From: an uncultured Eubacterium sp.
Lineage (GTDB): Bacteria; Bacillota; Clostridia; Lachnospirales; Lachnospiraceae
NCBI GenBank assembly: GCA_934351445.1
Contig: CAKRIZ010000038.1
Span: 1-20,088 of the forward strand
Length of the DNA stretch: 20,088 nucleotides
Direction: 5' to 3'
Shown in pieces: positions 1 through 8,002 of the stretch (position 1 is the stretch's first letter; every line of letters starts with the position of its first letter). A program made the position numbers and the translations under genes. Under the pieces are notes generated by a model. It worked only from the letters and a program-made list of their open reading frames with translations, was not told the DNA's origin and did not search any database.

Positions 1-138
1 ACGAGTTAGGTTTTTCCGAGGCTCATCGGAATGGTTCGTGCAACGAAAGCAAAACAGACATGCTTGCGGGAGCTGCGGACTCTTGATCATGTGCTTGCAT
101 GACACAAAACCTGACAAAAATAGGTTCGCAAACGCCTA
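1..138 (+). repeat. Left arm of a 138-bp inverted repeat
   Basis: This intergenic stretch matches the reverse complement of 19936-20073 without gaps. By hand count nine positions differ (78, 79, 85, 87, 88, 104, 105, 115, 124), and 1-77 are identical. It contains two short hairpins, TCCGA/TCGGA at 15-30 and TTCGT/ACGAA at 35-47. It stops 26 bases before the DUF819 start codon, so it probably forms part of that gene's upstream region. The true left edge cannot be seen because the window begins here. There is no transposase and no clear terminal inverted repeat within the unit, so a dispersed non-autonomous or structured-RNA repeat is more likely than an insertion sequence. Confidence 0.9.
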
Positions 139-163
139 ATAGAAAAAGAAAAGGAGAACGAAA

Positions 164-1336
164 ATGATTACAAATGGGTTTACTTATGTTGCTGTATTAA
201 TCTTTATGGCAGCGGTTCTGGTGACATTGGACAAGAGCTCAACCGGAGTAATGAAAAAATTTTTCAGTTATGTTCCGGCCGTTGTTCTGTGCTACCTGAT
301 TGCAATGCTTCTTTGCACATTGAAAGTATGGGATATGGAGGCTACCAAGCCGGCGTACACCGCATTGAAGAATAATATGACATATGCGATGATCTTCGCG
401 ATGCTGCTTCGGTGTGACATCCGTAAAGTGATCAAATTAGGACCGAAAATGTTGATTGGTGTGCTTTCTGCTACTGCAACGATCGTCGTAGGATTTATTG
501 TGGCTTTCCTTCTGATGAAGGGTGTGATCGGCAGTGATGCATGGATGGGACTTGGTGCACTCTGCGGTTCATGGATCGGTGGAAGCGGAAACATGGTTGC
601 TGTGCAGGCCGCGCTCGATATCAGCGAGGCGGATATGGGATATGCGCTGGTGATCGACTCGATTGATTATTCCCTGTGGGTAATGTTCCTGCTGTGGGCG
701 ATTCAGCTCGCACCGAAGTTCAATAAGTGGACAAAGGCAGACACAAAAGTGCTGGATGAGGTTTCTGTTCGCCTGGAAGAGGAGGCAAAAGCAAATACAA
801 AGCCGATTACGTTCCAGAGCCTGATCCTGTTGATCGGTAGTGCATTGCTGGTAAGTGCGGTTGCATCCAATCTCGGCACCATATTATATGATCTGACCAA
901 TTTCTCAGACAAGGCGACATGGACAGTTCTGGTCGTAACAGCAATTGCATTGGTCGCAGCAGTTACCCCGCTTGGTAAAGTAGCTGGTTCCGGTGAAGTA
1001 TCGAACCTGTTATTATATACAGTTATCGGTCTGCTGGCTTCACGCGCGAGTCTGTTAGAGCTCGGTGATGCACCGGCATGGATCATTACCGGATTTATCG
1101 TATTGTTGATACATGCAGTATTGCTGATCATTATCTGTAAGCTGCTCAAACTGGATATGTTTACCGCAGGAGTGGCATCATTGGCAAATATCGGTGGTAC
1201 GGCATCTGCTCCGGTTCTGGCAGGTTCTTACTCAGGCGCACTTGTTCCGGTTGGTATTCTGATGGCACTGGTTGGTTACGTAATCGGAACTCCGGTAGCG
1301 ATCGTATGTGCGAGAATTATGTCAATGCTGGCATAG
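164..1336 (+). CDS. DUF819 family integral membrane protein (putative permease)
   Basis: The 390-residue protein is almost wholly hydrophobic, with about ten to eleven predicted membrane segments split by a charged cytoplasmic loop near residues 185-215. Two glycine-rich motifs, GSWIGGSGNM (135-144) and ANIGGTASAP (341-350), sit in the two halves and are typical of the DUF819/YjcL family. That family is related to the cation:proton antiporter/anion transporter superfamily; its substrate is not established. The start is supported by AAGGAG at 151-156, seven bases upstream. A dipeptidase gene follows 127 bases downstream, so a role in peptide or amino-acid movement is possible, but this is inference from adjacency. 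Length is normal for the family. The family call is firm; the substrate is unknown. Confidence 0.85.
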   Translation: MITNGFTYVAVLIFMAAVLVTLDKSSTGVMKKFFSYVPAVVLCYLIAMLLCTLKVWDMEATKPAYTALKNNMTYAMIFAMLLRCDIRKVIKLGPKMLIGVLSATATIVVGFIVAFLLMKGVIGSDAWMGLGALCGSWIGGSGNMVAVQAALDISEADMGYALVIDSIDYSLWVMFLLWAIQLAPKFNKWTKADTKVLDEVSVRLEEEAKANTKPITFQSLILLIGSALLVSAVASNLGTILYDLTNFSDKATWTVLVVTAIALVAAVTPLGKVAGSGEVSNLLLYTVIGLLASRASLLELGDAPAWIITGFIVLLIHAVLLIIICKLLKLDMFTAGVASLANIGGTASAPVLAGSYSGALVPVGILMALVGYVIGTPVAIVCARIMSMLA

Positions 1337-1387
1337 AATATAGAATAGAGTTTGATTGTAACTGACAGTAGAGAATAGTGAAAAATA

Positions 1388-1440
1388 TTCGGCGAATAAG
1401 AGAACGGTATGCATCCTGGCATGTTTCCTTATTCGCCGGA
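1388..1440 (+). other. Long intergenic hairpin between the DUF819 gene and pepD
   Basis: CGGCGAATAAG at 1390-1400 pairs perfectly with CTTATTCGCCG at 1428-1438, an 11-bp stem that extends outward by a wobble pair. The 27-base loop can form a further small ATGC/GCAT stem. It is not followed by a run of T, so it is not a standard intrinsic terminator. It lies 24 bases before the pepD start, so it may act as an mRNA stability or processing element or as a leader structure of pepD. Confidence 0.6.
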
Positions 1441-1463
1441 GCTGTTTAGAAAGGGATTTATAC

Positions 1464-2909
1464 ATGAGCATTTTGAGTGGTTTGGAACCCCGTGAGGTAT
1501 TTCGGTATTTTGAAGAGATCTGTCAGATCCCGCATGGTTCCGGTAATACAAGGGCAATGAGTGATTATTTAAAGGAGTTTGCGGTTGCACATCATCTGAA
1601 ATATCGTCAGGATGAATATAACAATGTGATCATCTGGAAAGCTGCGGCTCCCGGATATGAATCATGTCCGACTGTCATGCTGCAGGGTCACATGGATATG
1701 GTCTGTGAAAAAGAAGAGGGCTGCGAGAAAAACATGGAGACCGAGGGACTGGATCTGTTCATTGATGGAGATATGATCGGTGCACACGGAACGACACTGG
1801 GGGGAGATGATGGTATCGCGGTCGCAATGGCTCTGGCAGTGCTGGATCAGGATGACATCTGTCATGGTCCGTTAGAGTGTGTCTTTACAGTCGACGAGGA
1901 AGTGGGTCTGAAAGGTGCACTGGGACTGGATACATCAGATCTGAAAGCTGCCTATATGATCAATATTGATTCGGAGAAGGACAAGGTGCTCACAGTGAGC
2001 TGCGCCGGATCCATCCGTGCATTTTTCAGATTTCCGTTACAGCGTGAGTCATTTGAAGGAACAGCACTCACAATATCAGTCGATGGTCTGCAGGGTGGAC
2101 ATTCTGGAGAAGAGATACATCTGGGACGAGCGAACGCGAATGTGCTGCTCGGCCGGTTATTATATGAGATCAGCTGTGTGACAGACCTGAGGATTGTTGA
2201 GATCAAAGGCGGGACAAAAGAAAATGCGATTCCGCGTGTTGCCGGGGCGAGGGTTTTAGTGGCTGACGAACAAAAGGCATTGCAGATTGCCGCAGAGAAA
2301 ACAGCAGAGATCAAAAAAGAATTTTACAGCACAGATAAAGATATACAGATTTGTGTGACGGCAGCAGGTGTCGGGAACGAACCGGCATTTGACCGGAGCC
2401 TGACAGAACGGCTCACTTGTTTCCTGTTTTGTGCTCCGAACGGTGTGCAGGTGATGAGTGCGGATGTACCGGGACTGGTGCAGACCTCTCTAAATATAGG
2501 AAGGATTTATCAGGAAGAGGATGCGGTTGTCTGTAGTGCGATGCTTCGGTCATCGGTCAATTCACAGAATCAGGAAGTATTGGCCAAGCTGCAGGCGCTC
2601 TGTAAGGCGCTGGGTGCAACGGTGCGTGTAGAATCTGCTTACTCAGCATGGGAGTATCGGGCTGCTTCTCCTCTGCGCGAGACGATGATCACGGCATTCC
2701 GGAATGTGTATGGTGAAGAACCGAAGATAGAAGCATTGCATGCAGGACTGGAATGTGGAATTTTATCCGGAAAGATGCCTCATCTGGATTGCATTTCGAT
2801 CGGACCGGATCTGCCGAATATCCATACGCCCCGGGAGCGGTTGTATATTCAGTCAACCGGAAGAATCTGGAGACTTTTGCTGGAAACATTGAAACAATTG
2901 ACGGAATAA
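1464..2909 (+). CDS. pepD: Aminoacyl-histidine/cytosol non-specific dipeptidase, peptidase family M20C
   Basis: The 481-residue protein is a cytoplasmic di-zinc dipeptidase that hydrolyses Xaa-His and other dipeptides. Visible signatures are QGHMDMV (metal ligand H76, catalytic-site D78), TLGGDDGIA (bridging D115), DEEVGLKG (general base E145 and ligand E146), NIDSE (ligand D169), the lid-domain motif GGHSGEEI (around 211-218) and PNIHTPRE (ligand H454). The order and spacing match PepD closely: residues through D169 are offset by four from the E. coli numbering as I recall it. There is no signal peptide. AAAGGG at 1450-1455 precedes the ATG. No terminator separates it from the CapA-like gene, which begins 24 bases after the stop, so the two are probably cotranscribed. 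Confidence 0.95.
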   Translation: MSILSGLEPREVFRYFEEICQIPHGSGNTRAMSDYLKEFAVAHHLKYRQDEYNNVIIWKAAAPGYESCPTVMLQGHMDMVCEKEEGCEKNMETEGLDLFIDGDMIGAHGTTLGGDDGIAVAMALAVLDQDDICHGPLECVFTVDEEVGLKGALGLDTSDLKAAYMINIDSEKDKVLTVSCAGSIRAFFRFPLQRESFEGTALTISVDGLQGGHSGEEIHLGRANANVLLGRLLYEISCVTDLRIVEIKGGTKENAIPRVAGARVLVADEQKALQIAAEKTAEIKKEFYSTDKDIQICVTAAGVGNEPAFDRSLTERLTCFLFCAPNGVQVMSADVPGLVQTSLNIGRIYQEEDAVVCSAMLRSSVNSQNQEVLAKLQALCKALGATVRVESAYSAWEYRAASPLRETMITAFRNVYGEEPKIEALHAGLECGILSGKMPHLDCISIGPDLPNIHTPRERLYIQSTGRIWRLLLETLKQLTE

Positions 2910-2933
2910 TTGGAATAAATGGAGGAAATGACG

Positions 2934-4091
2934 ATGGAGAAGAATACATGTACGATCGCATTTACCGGTGATATTGGCTTTGACAGGTATATGGCAGGGC
3001 GCTGGACAGACCCAGAACTCCTTTCCGAAGGTGTGGTGAAGTTTCTCCGCGACTCAGATCATGTGGTGGCAAACGTAGAGGGGGCATTATATGAAGGGGA
3101 AGATACGACAGGAAGAGGTGTATTTTTCCATACGATGAACCCGGCTGCAACCTGTGTATTGGAGGCGATCGGAAGCGATGTGTGGAATATCAGCAACAAT
3201 CATATTATGGATGCAGGATTAGAAGGACTGATATCGACCAGAAACATTGCAAGGGAAATGAATTGCAAAACAATCGGAGCAGGTGTAAACGAAGTGGAGG
3301 CTTCTGAGCCGGTGTATATCGAAGAAGCTGGTGGAATCGGTATGTTTGGTGTGGCATACATGAAAGAGTGTATTCCGGCAGGAAAGGATGAATCCGGCGT
3401 ATTTCGATGGGATGACCTTGATTATATTAAGGCACGGATTGATGAAGTAAAGAAAGACCATCGCTGGTGCATCATCGTAGCGCACGGTGGGGAGGAATTT
3501 GCAGATCTGCCGAATCCGTATACCAGAGACCGTTATCTGAAATATTTAGAACTCGGTGCGGATATCGTGGTAGCACATCATCCGCATGTGACAGAAAATT
3601 ATGAGACATTCGAAGATGGAAAGGCTATTTTCTATTCACTGGGCAATTTTATCTTTGATACGGATTATCAGAGGGCGCACCCATATACAGACCGTGGTGT
3701 GCTGCTGAAGCTGCATCTGACTGAGGAGGATATGGCATTTGAGGCAATCGGTATACAGATCGTGCGTGGTGAAGAACGCATAATAGATTGCGAATTGCCC
3801 GGGATATTTACCGATATCAGCCAGGAAGAATATGAACTGCTGTCCCCGCTTGCATCCAGGGTATTTTTAGAGGAAGAACGGAAAAAGATGATATATCTGG
3901 AACCGGAGCGTTTTACAGATGCGAGCCAGGAAGTCTGGGATGCATATTATTTCAGTACGGAGCCGGATGGCTATGATGAGGGAGCACATATGGATCTCTC
4001 GGTTATTGTTCCGTATACACAGCTTGCAGACCGGGAAGATTGGAAGAAGAGTAAGCTGACGAAGGTCGTGGACTATCTGTTCCGCAGATAA
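2934..4091 (+). CDS. CapA family (PGA_cap) metallophosphatase-like protein
   Basis: The 385-residue protein has the calcineurin-like fold signatures of the CapA/PgsA family: TGDIGFDRY (11-19), NVEG (47-50), SNNHIMD (87-93), IVAHGGEEF (181-189), ADIVVAHHPHV (209-219) and YSLGNFIFD (234-242). These supply the usual metal-binding Asp, Asn and His residues. Poly-gamma-glutamate CapA/PgsA proteins are normally membrane anchored, but no signal peptide or transmembrane segment is visible here, so a cytosolic phosphoesterase role is more likely than capsule export. Three in-frame ATGs lie at 2919, 2928 and 2934. I chose 2934 because GGAGG at 2921-2925 is eight bases upstream, whereas the first ATG overlaps that site. 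It probably shares an mRNA with pepD. Confidence 0.85.
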   Translation: MEKNTCTIAFTGDIGFDRYMAGRWTDPELLSEGVVKFLRDSDHVVANVEGALYEGEDTTGRGVFFHTMNPAATCVLEAIGSDVWNISNNHIMDAGLEGLISTRNIAREMNCKTIGAGVNEVEASEPVYIEEAGGIGMFGVAYMKECIPAGKDESGVFRWDDLDYIKARIDEVKKDHRWCIIVAHGGEEFADLPNPYTRDRYLKYLELGADIVVAHHPHVTENYETFEDGKAIFYSLGNFIFDTDYQRAHPYTDRGVLLKLHLTEEDMAFEAIGIQIVRGEERIIDCELPGIFTDISQEEYELLSPLASRVFLEEERKKMIYLEPERFTDASQEVWDAYYFSTEPDGYDEGAHMDLSVIVPYTQLADREDWKKSKLTKVVDYLFRR

Positions 4092-4098
4092 GGATCAT

Positions 4099-4150
4099 AA
4101 GAGGATCATGGGTGGTGTGTTTACATCGTCTATGATCTTCTTTAATTTTA
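4099..4150 (+). terminator. Intrinsic terminator after the CapA-like gene
   Basis: AAGAGGATCAT (4099-4109) pairs with ATGATCTTCTT (4132-4142) in an 11-bp stem with one G-T wobble and a 22-base loop. The T-rich tract TTTAATTTTA follows. It begins eight bases after the stop codon and isolates the upstream genes from the clpB promoter. Confidence 0.7.
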
Positions 4151-4168
4151 TGAAAAAAATGTGAATTG

Positions 4169-4195
4169 TTAGCACTCTCTCTTGACGAGTGCTAA
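4169..4195 (+). promoter_or_regulatory. CIRCE operator (HrcA binding site) of clpB
   Basis: TTAGCACTC, nine bases, then GAGTGCTAA: both arms match the CIRCE consensus exactly. CIRCE is bound by the repressor HrcA, which releases on heat stress in Firmicutes. The -35 hexamer of the clpB promoter begins inside the nine-base spacer, so bound HrcA would directly block RNA polymerase. Confidence 0.97.
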
Positions 4196-4210
4196 TGCGC
4201 GGTATATAAT
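4182..4210 (+). promoter_or_regulatory. Sigma-A type promoter of clpB
   Basis: TTGACG (4182-4187), a 17-base spacer, then a perfect TATAAT (4205-4210). Transcription would start near 4217, giving an untranslated leader of about 70 bases. The -35 box overlaps the CIRCE spacer and its right arm. Confidence 0.93.
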
Positions 4211-4286
4211 GCATAGCATAAGGAGCAAAAGTGACACAATCCTTATTTTATATACATCTATAAGCATCATGGAAGGGGGAACTTTT

Positions 4287-6875
4287 ATGAATATTCAGAA
4301 ATTTACTCAGAAATCTATCGAAGCAGTCAATGACTGTGAGAAACTGGCATATGAATATGGAAATCAGGAGATTGAACAGGAGCATCTGTTAGTTGCGTTG
4401 CTGCATCAGCAGGATGGCCTGATTCCGAAATTGATCGAAAAGATGGATATCCAGCTGGCGCATTTTATAAATAATGCGGAGAATAAGCTGGCTGCCCGCG
4501 TGAAAGTGAGCGGTGGACAGGTATTTGTCGGAAAAGACTTAAATCAGGTGCTGATCCATGCTGAGGATGAGGCAAAGGCACTCGGTGATGAGTATGTGTC
4601 TGTGGAACATCTGTTTCTGGCATTACTGAAATATCCGAATAAGGCGATGAAGGAGCTGTGGAAGGAGTATGGGATCACGCGGGATCGTTTTCTGGCTGCA
4701 TTATCGACCGTGCGCGGTAACCAGCGTGTGACAACAGACAATCCGGAAGCAACCTATGATACATTGGAAAAATACGGATATGATATGGTCGAGCGTGCGA
4801 GAAACCAGAAACTCGATCCGGTCATCGGACGAGATGAGGAGATCCGAAACGTTGTCCGTATCCTGTCGCGGAAGACGAAGAATAATCCGTGTCTGATCGG
4901 TGAGCCGGGTGTCGGCAAGACCGCAGTGGTAGAAGGTCTGGCACAGCGTATCGTCAAAGGTGATGTCCCTGAGGGACTGAAGGATAAAAAGCTGTTTGCA
5001 CTCGATATGGGTGCATTGGTCGCAGGTGCCAAGTACCGTGGTGAATTTGAGGAACGATTAAAGGCGGTACTCGATGATATCAAAAATTCTGACGGACAGA
5101 TCATTCTGTTTATCGATGAGCTGCACACGATTGTCGGGGCTGGAAAGACAGACGGTGCGATGGATGCCGGACAGTTGTTAAAGCCGATGCTGGCACGTGG
5201 CGAGCTGCATTGTATCGGTGCGACCACACTGGATGAATACCGTGAGTACATTGAAAAGGATGCTGCACTCGAACGTCGTTTCCAGCCGGTTATGGTAGAG
5301 GAACCGACGGTAGAGGATACGATCTCTATCCTGCGTGGACTGAAAGAACGTTATGAAGTCTTTCACGGAGTCAAGATTACAGATGGTGCACTCGTGTCTG
5401 CAGCAGTATTGTCCAATCGTTATATCAGCGACCGTTTCCTGCCGGATAAGGCGATCGACCTTGTAGATGAGGCATGTGCACTGATCAAGACAGAACTGGA
5501 TTCGATGCCGGCAGAGCTGGATGAGTTGAACCGTCGTATTATGCAGTTGCAGATTGAGGAGACTGCGTTAAAGAAAGAGACTGACCGGCTGTCAGCAGAA
5601 CGTCTGGCAAATCTGCAAAAGGAACTGGCAGAGTTGAAAGATGAATTTTCAGCACAGAAGGCACAGTGGGAAAACGAAAAGGCATCTGTCGAAAAGGTAC
5701 AGAAACTGCGTGAAGAGATTGAGCAGGTCAAAAATGATATCAAGACCGCACAGCAGAATTATGATCTGGAAAAAGCCGCAGAGTTACAGTATGGACGTCT
5801 GCCGCAGCTGCAACAGCAGCTCGATATGGAAGAACATGCGGTAAAGGATAAAGATCTGTCACTGGTACATGAGAATGTCAGTGAGGAAGAGATCGCGAAG
5901 ATCATCTCACGTTGGACAGGTATTCCGGTAGCAAAATTGAACGAATCTGAGCGTAATAAGACACTGCATCTGGACGAAGAACTGCATAAGCGAGTAATCG
6001 GACAGGATGAAGGCGTGACACGTGTCACAGAGGCTATCATCCGTTCCAAAGCGGGCATCAAAGATCCGACAAAGCCGATTGGTTCGTTCCTGTTTTTAGG
6101 GCCTACCGGTGTTGGTAAGACTGAACTGGCAAAGGCGCTGGCGGCAAGCCTGTTTGATGATGAGACAAACATGGTACGTCTCGATATGAGCGAATATATG
6201 GAGAAGCATTCCGTATCGCGTCTGATCGGAGCGCCTCCCGGATATGTTGGATATGAGGAGGGTGGTCAGCTCACGGAGGCAGTGCGTAGAAAACCGTATT
6301 CGGTTGTATTATTCGATGAGGTAGAAAAGGCACATCCGGATGTGTTCAACGTATTGCTTCAGGTATTGGATGATGGACGGATCACCGACTCACAGGGTCG
6401 TACTGTGGACTTTAAAAATACGATCCTGATTATGACATCAAACTTAGGTGCACAGTATCTGCTGGATGGCATTGACGAGAATGGCAATATCACGCCGGAG
6501 GCAGAAGCAGCTGTCATGGGCGAGCTGCGTAGTGCATTCCGGCCGGAGTTTTTGAACCGGCTGGATGAGACGATTCTGTTCAAGCCTTTGACCAAGAAGG
6601 ACACGGGTGGTATCGTGCGGCTTCTGCTGGCAGACCTAAACAGCAGACTGGCAGATCGTGAACTCACAGTTGCACTTACGCCGGAAGCAGAGAACTTTGT
6701 GATTGATCAGGCATACGATCCGGTATACGGAGCACGGCCGCTCAAGAGATATCTGCAAAAGACGGTAGAGACACTGTCCGCAAAGCTGATTCTGGCAGAC
6801 GAGGTAGGTGCCGGAGATACAATAGAAATTTATGTCAATGGAGATGCGCTGGCTGCGAGACGCGCTGAGGCATAA
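4287..6875 (+). CDS. clpB: ClpB disaggregase chaperone (Hsp100 AAA+ ATPase)
   Basis: The 862-residue protein pulls aggregated polypeptides through its hexameric pore, in cooperation with DnaK. Visible domains in order are two Clp N-terminal repeats (about 5-145), AAA-1 with Walker A GEPGVGKT (205-212), pore loop KYRG (249-252) and Walker B ILFIDELH (273-280), the long coiled-coil M-domain (about 405-525) that distinguishes ClpB from ClpC and ClpA, and AAA-2 with GPTGVGKT (605-612), pore loop YVGY (653-656) and VVLFDEVE (673-680). The start at 4287 is preceded by a purine-rich site, GGAAGGGGGA (4271-4280). The frame stays open back to 4182, but that lies in the promoter -35 box and would be untranscribed. 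Regulation by HrcA/CIRCE is visible directly upstream. It is a single-gene unit between two terminators. Confidence 0.97.
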   Translation: MNIQKFTQKSIEAVNDCEKLAYEYGNQEIEQEHLLVALLHQQDGLIPKLIEKMDIQLAHFINNAENKLAARVKVSGGQVFVGKDLNQVLIHAEDEAKALGDEYVSVEHLFLALLKYPNKAMKELWKEYGITRDRFLAALSTVRGNQRVTTDNPEATYDTLEKYGYDMVERARNQKLDPVIGRDEEIRNVVRILSRKTKNNPCLIGEPGVGKTAVVEGLAQRIVKGDVPEGLKDKKLFALDMGALVAGAKYRGEFEERLKAVLDDIKNSDGQIILFIDELHTIVGAGKTDGAMDAGQLLKPMLARGELHCIGATTLDEYREYIEKDAALERRFQPVMVEEPTVEDTISILRGLKERYEVFHGVKITDGALVSAAVLSNRYISDRFLPDKAIDLVDEACALIKTELDSMPAELDELNRRIMQLQIEETALKKETDRLSAERLANLQKELAELKDEFSAQKAQWENEKASVEKVQKLREEIEQVKNDIKTAQQNYDLEKAAELQYGRLPQLQQQLDMEEHAVKDKDLSLVHENVSEEEIAKIISRWTGIPVAKLNESERNKTLHLDEELHKRVIGQDEGVTRVTEAIIRSKAGIKDPTKPIGSFLFLGPTGVGKTELAKALAASLFDDETNMVRLDMSEYMEKHSVSRLIGAPPGYVGYEEGGQLTEAVRRKPYSVVLFDEVEKAHPDVFNVLLQVLDDGRITDSQGRTVDFKNTILIMTSNLGAQYLLDGIDENGNITPEAEAAVMGELRSAFRPEFLNRLDETILFKPLTKKDTGGIVRLLLADLNSRLADRELTVALTPEAENFVIDQAYDPVYGARPLKRYLQKTVETLSAKLILADEVGAGDTIEIYVNGDALAARRAEA

Positions 6876-6880
6876 GATGA

Positions 6881-6915
6881 AAAAAACGGAGAGATTTATT
6901 TCTCTCCGTTTTTTT
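6881..6915. terminator. Bidirectional intrinsic terminator between clpB and the deacetylase gene
   Basis: AAAAAACGGAGAGA (6881-6894) pairs with TCTCTCCGTTTTTT (6901-6914) around a six-base loop. There are T tracts on the plus strand and, through the A run, on the minus strand too. It can end clpB transcription from the left and deacetylase transcription from the right. Confidence 0.93.
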
Positions 6916-6990
6916 GCCTTTTTGCATGGATACATGAGTTGATCCGCTTCGCGGAAGACTTCTTTTTCAAAAGTCGTGTCTGGCTGATTT

Positions 6991-7824
6991 TCACCCCGCC
7001 TTACAGTCAAAGGCTGAGTCATCTTTTGTGAGTTTTTGGTCTGGAATTTGTCGCCCCTCGGCATCCATCGTAAACTGATCCCGGCAGATCAGGTCAGATA
7101 CCCTTACAAACTCATATCCTTTGTCCTGCAAAGTCGTGATCAGTTCGTCGAGAGCCTGGGCAGTGTATTTCGCACCGTTGTGGCACAGAATGATGGAACC
7201 GTTGCCTAAATGCTTGTGATTGGTGACAGTATCTACGATTGAGGCTACACCGTAATCCTTCCAGTCAAGAGAATCGACATCCCATTGAATGCTGTAGTAG
7301 CCGAGATCAGTCGCTGTCTGGATGACTTCATTGGAATAATCACCGTAAGGAGGCCGGAATAGAAACATTTCATAGCCGGTCAGATTTTTGACCTTTTCAT
7401 GGACAAGGGTGAGCTCCTCGCGCATCTGCCCGGTACTTAGCTGACTCATATTCTTGTGATTTTCGCTGTGATTACCCAGATCATGCCCGTCTGCTAAAAT
7501 CGCTTTTACATCGTCAGGGTATGACTCCACCCAGCCACCGGTCATAAAAAAAGTGACATGCACATGATGTTTTTTGAGTGTATCAAGGATCTGGCGAGTG
7601 TCCTCATTCCCCCACGCCGCATCAAAGGTCAGTGCGATCTGTGGCTTGTCAGTCTGGACGCAGTAGATCGGAAGGTCACGGCCGTTTACGGTAGTTGAGA
7701 CACTGACGACCCCGGGCAGATAGCAGCATGCGCCGACGAGCAACAGGCAGACACAGAGTACCAGCGCAGTGAGTCTGATTTTTACAGGGTTGATGTGCAG
7801 AGGCTTTGTTGAGTTTGTATCCAT
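6991..7824 (-). CDS. Polysaccharide deacetylase, PdaB-like (NodB homology domain)
   Basis: The 277-residue protein has a short basic N-terminus, a membrane-anchoring segment (about 17-36) and an extracytoplasmic NodB domain. Motifs are ALTFDAAWGNEDT (64-76), HSENH (119-123; metal-binding H119 and H123), RPPYGD (157-162) and IILCHNG (211-217). Catalytic D68 is present, but the second Asp of the usual TFDDG motif is Ala; TFDAAWG is characteristic of the PdaB sporulation-deacetylase group. The family acts on peptidoglycan or other GlcNAc polymers; the substrate here is inferred. The start at 7824 has GGGAG about nine bases upstream. An upstream in-frame ATG at 8010 would place the promoter inside the gene. 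The call could equally be read as a generic peptidoglycan deacetylase. Confidence 0.85.
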   Translation of the reverse strand: MDTNSTKPLHINPVKIRLTALVLCVCLLLVGACCYLPGVVSVSTTVNGRDLPIYCVQTDKPQIALTFDAAWGNEDTRQILDTLKKHHVHVTFFMTGGWVESYPDDVKAILADGHDLGNHSENHKNMSQLSTGQMREELTLVHEKVKNLTGYEMFLFRPPYGDYSNEVIQTATDLGYYSIQWDVDSLDWKDYGVASIVDTVTNHKHLGNGSIILCHNGAKYTAQALDELITTLQDKGYEFVRVSDLICRDQFTMDAEGRQIPDQKLTKDDSAFDCKAG

Positions 7825-7918
7825 GAAAATTCTCCCAGAATATTGTATTTCTGTTTTAAGTATATGAGCCGCGTTTGGAAATATATCATAGCTCTTTACT
7901 TTTTCGATGAAATTGCCG

Positions 7919-7947
7919 ATTATATTATTTATTACAAGAAATGTAAC
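7919..7947 (-). promoter_or_regulatory. Candidate promoter of the PdaB-like gene
   Basis: On the minus strand GTTACA (7947-7942) is followed by a 17-base spacer and a perfect TATAAT (7924-7919). The -35 box is only a partial match (four of six). If the gene is sporulation-controlled, a different sigma factor would be expected, so this remains a candidate. Confidence 0.45.
7932..7946. promoter_or_regulatory. Palindrome TTACA-N5-TGTAA in the divergent promoter region
   Basis: A perfect 5-5-5 inverted repeat overlaps the candidate -35 box of the minus-strand deacetylase gene. It lies 57 bases before the plus-strand gene at 8003. It is shaped like a dimeric repressor site, but no cognate regulator is encoded nearby and the surrounding DNA is AT-rich, so chance is a real alternative. 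Confidence 0.3.
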
Positions 7948-8002
7948 TATTTCAGAAAAAAGAAAAGCACATGTATCAGATATGAGACAGGGAGGTATCA
8001 GA

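Noticed and set aside
1..138. Insertion sequence or phage attachment site at the window edge
   Set aside because: There is no transposase or integrase gene anywhere in the window and no direct repeat of the unit; only an inverted pair is seen.
703..1149. Long open frame opposite the DUF819 gene, and similar antisense frames across pepD, clpB, valS and fapA
   Set aside because: They lie wholly inside well-supported genes, lack ribosome sites and have no recognisable domains; they are coding-strand shadows.
2919..2933. First ATG of the CapA-like gene at 2919
   Set aside because: The GGAGG that would drive translation overlaps and follows this ATG; it is correctly spaced only for 2934.
4182..4286. 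Upstream in-frame extension of clpB by 35 codons
   Set aside because: The extra codons overlap the -35 box, the right CIRCE arm and the -10 box; the ATG at 4287 has the ribosome site and matches ClpB N-termini.
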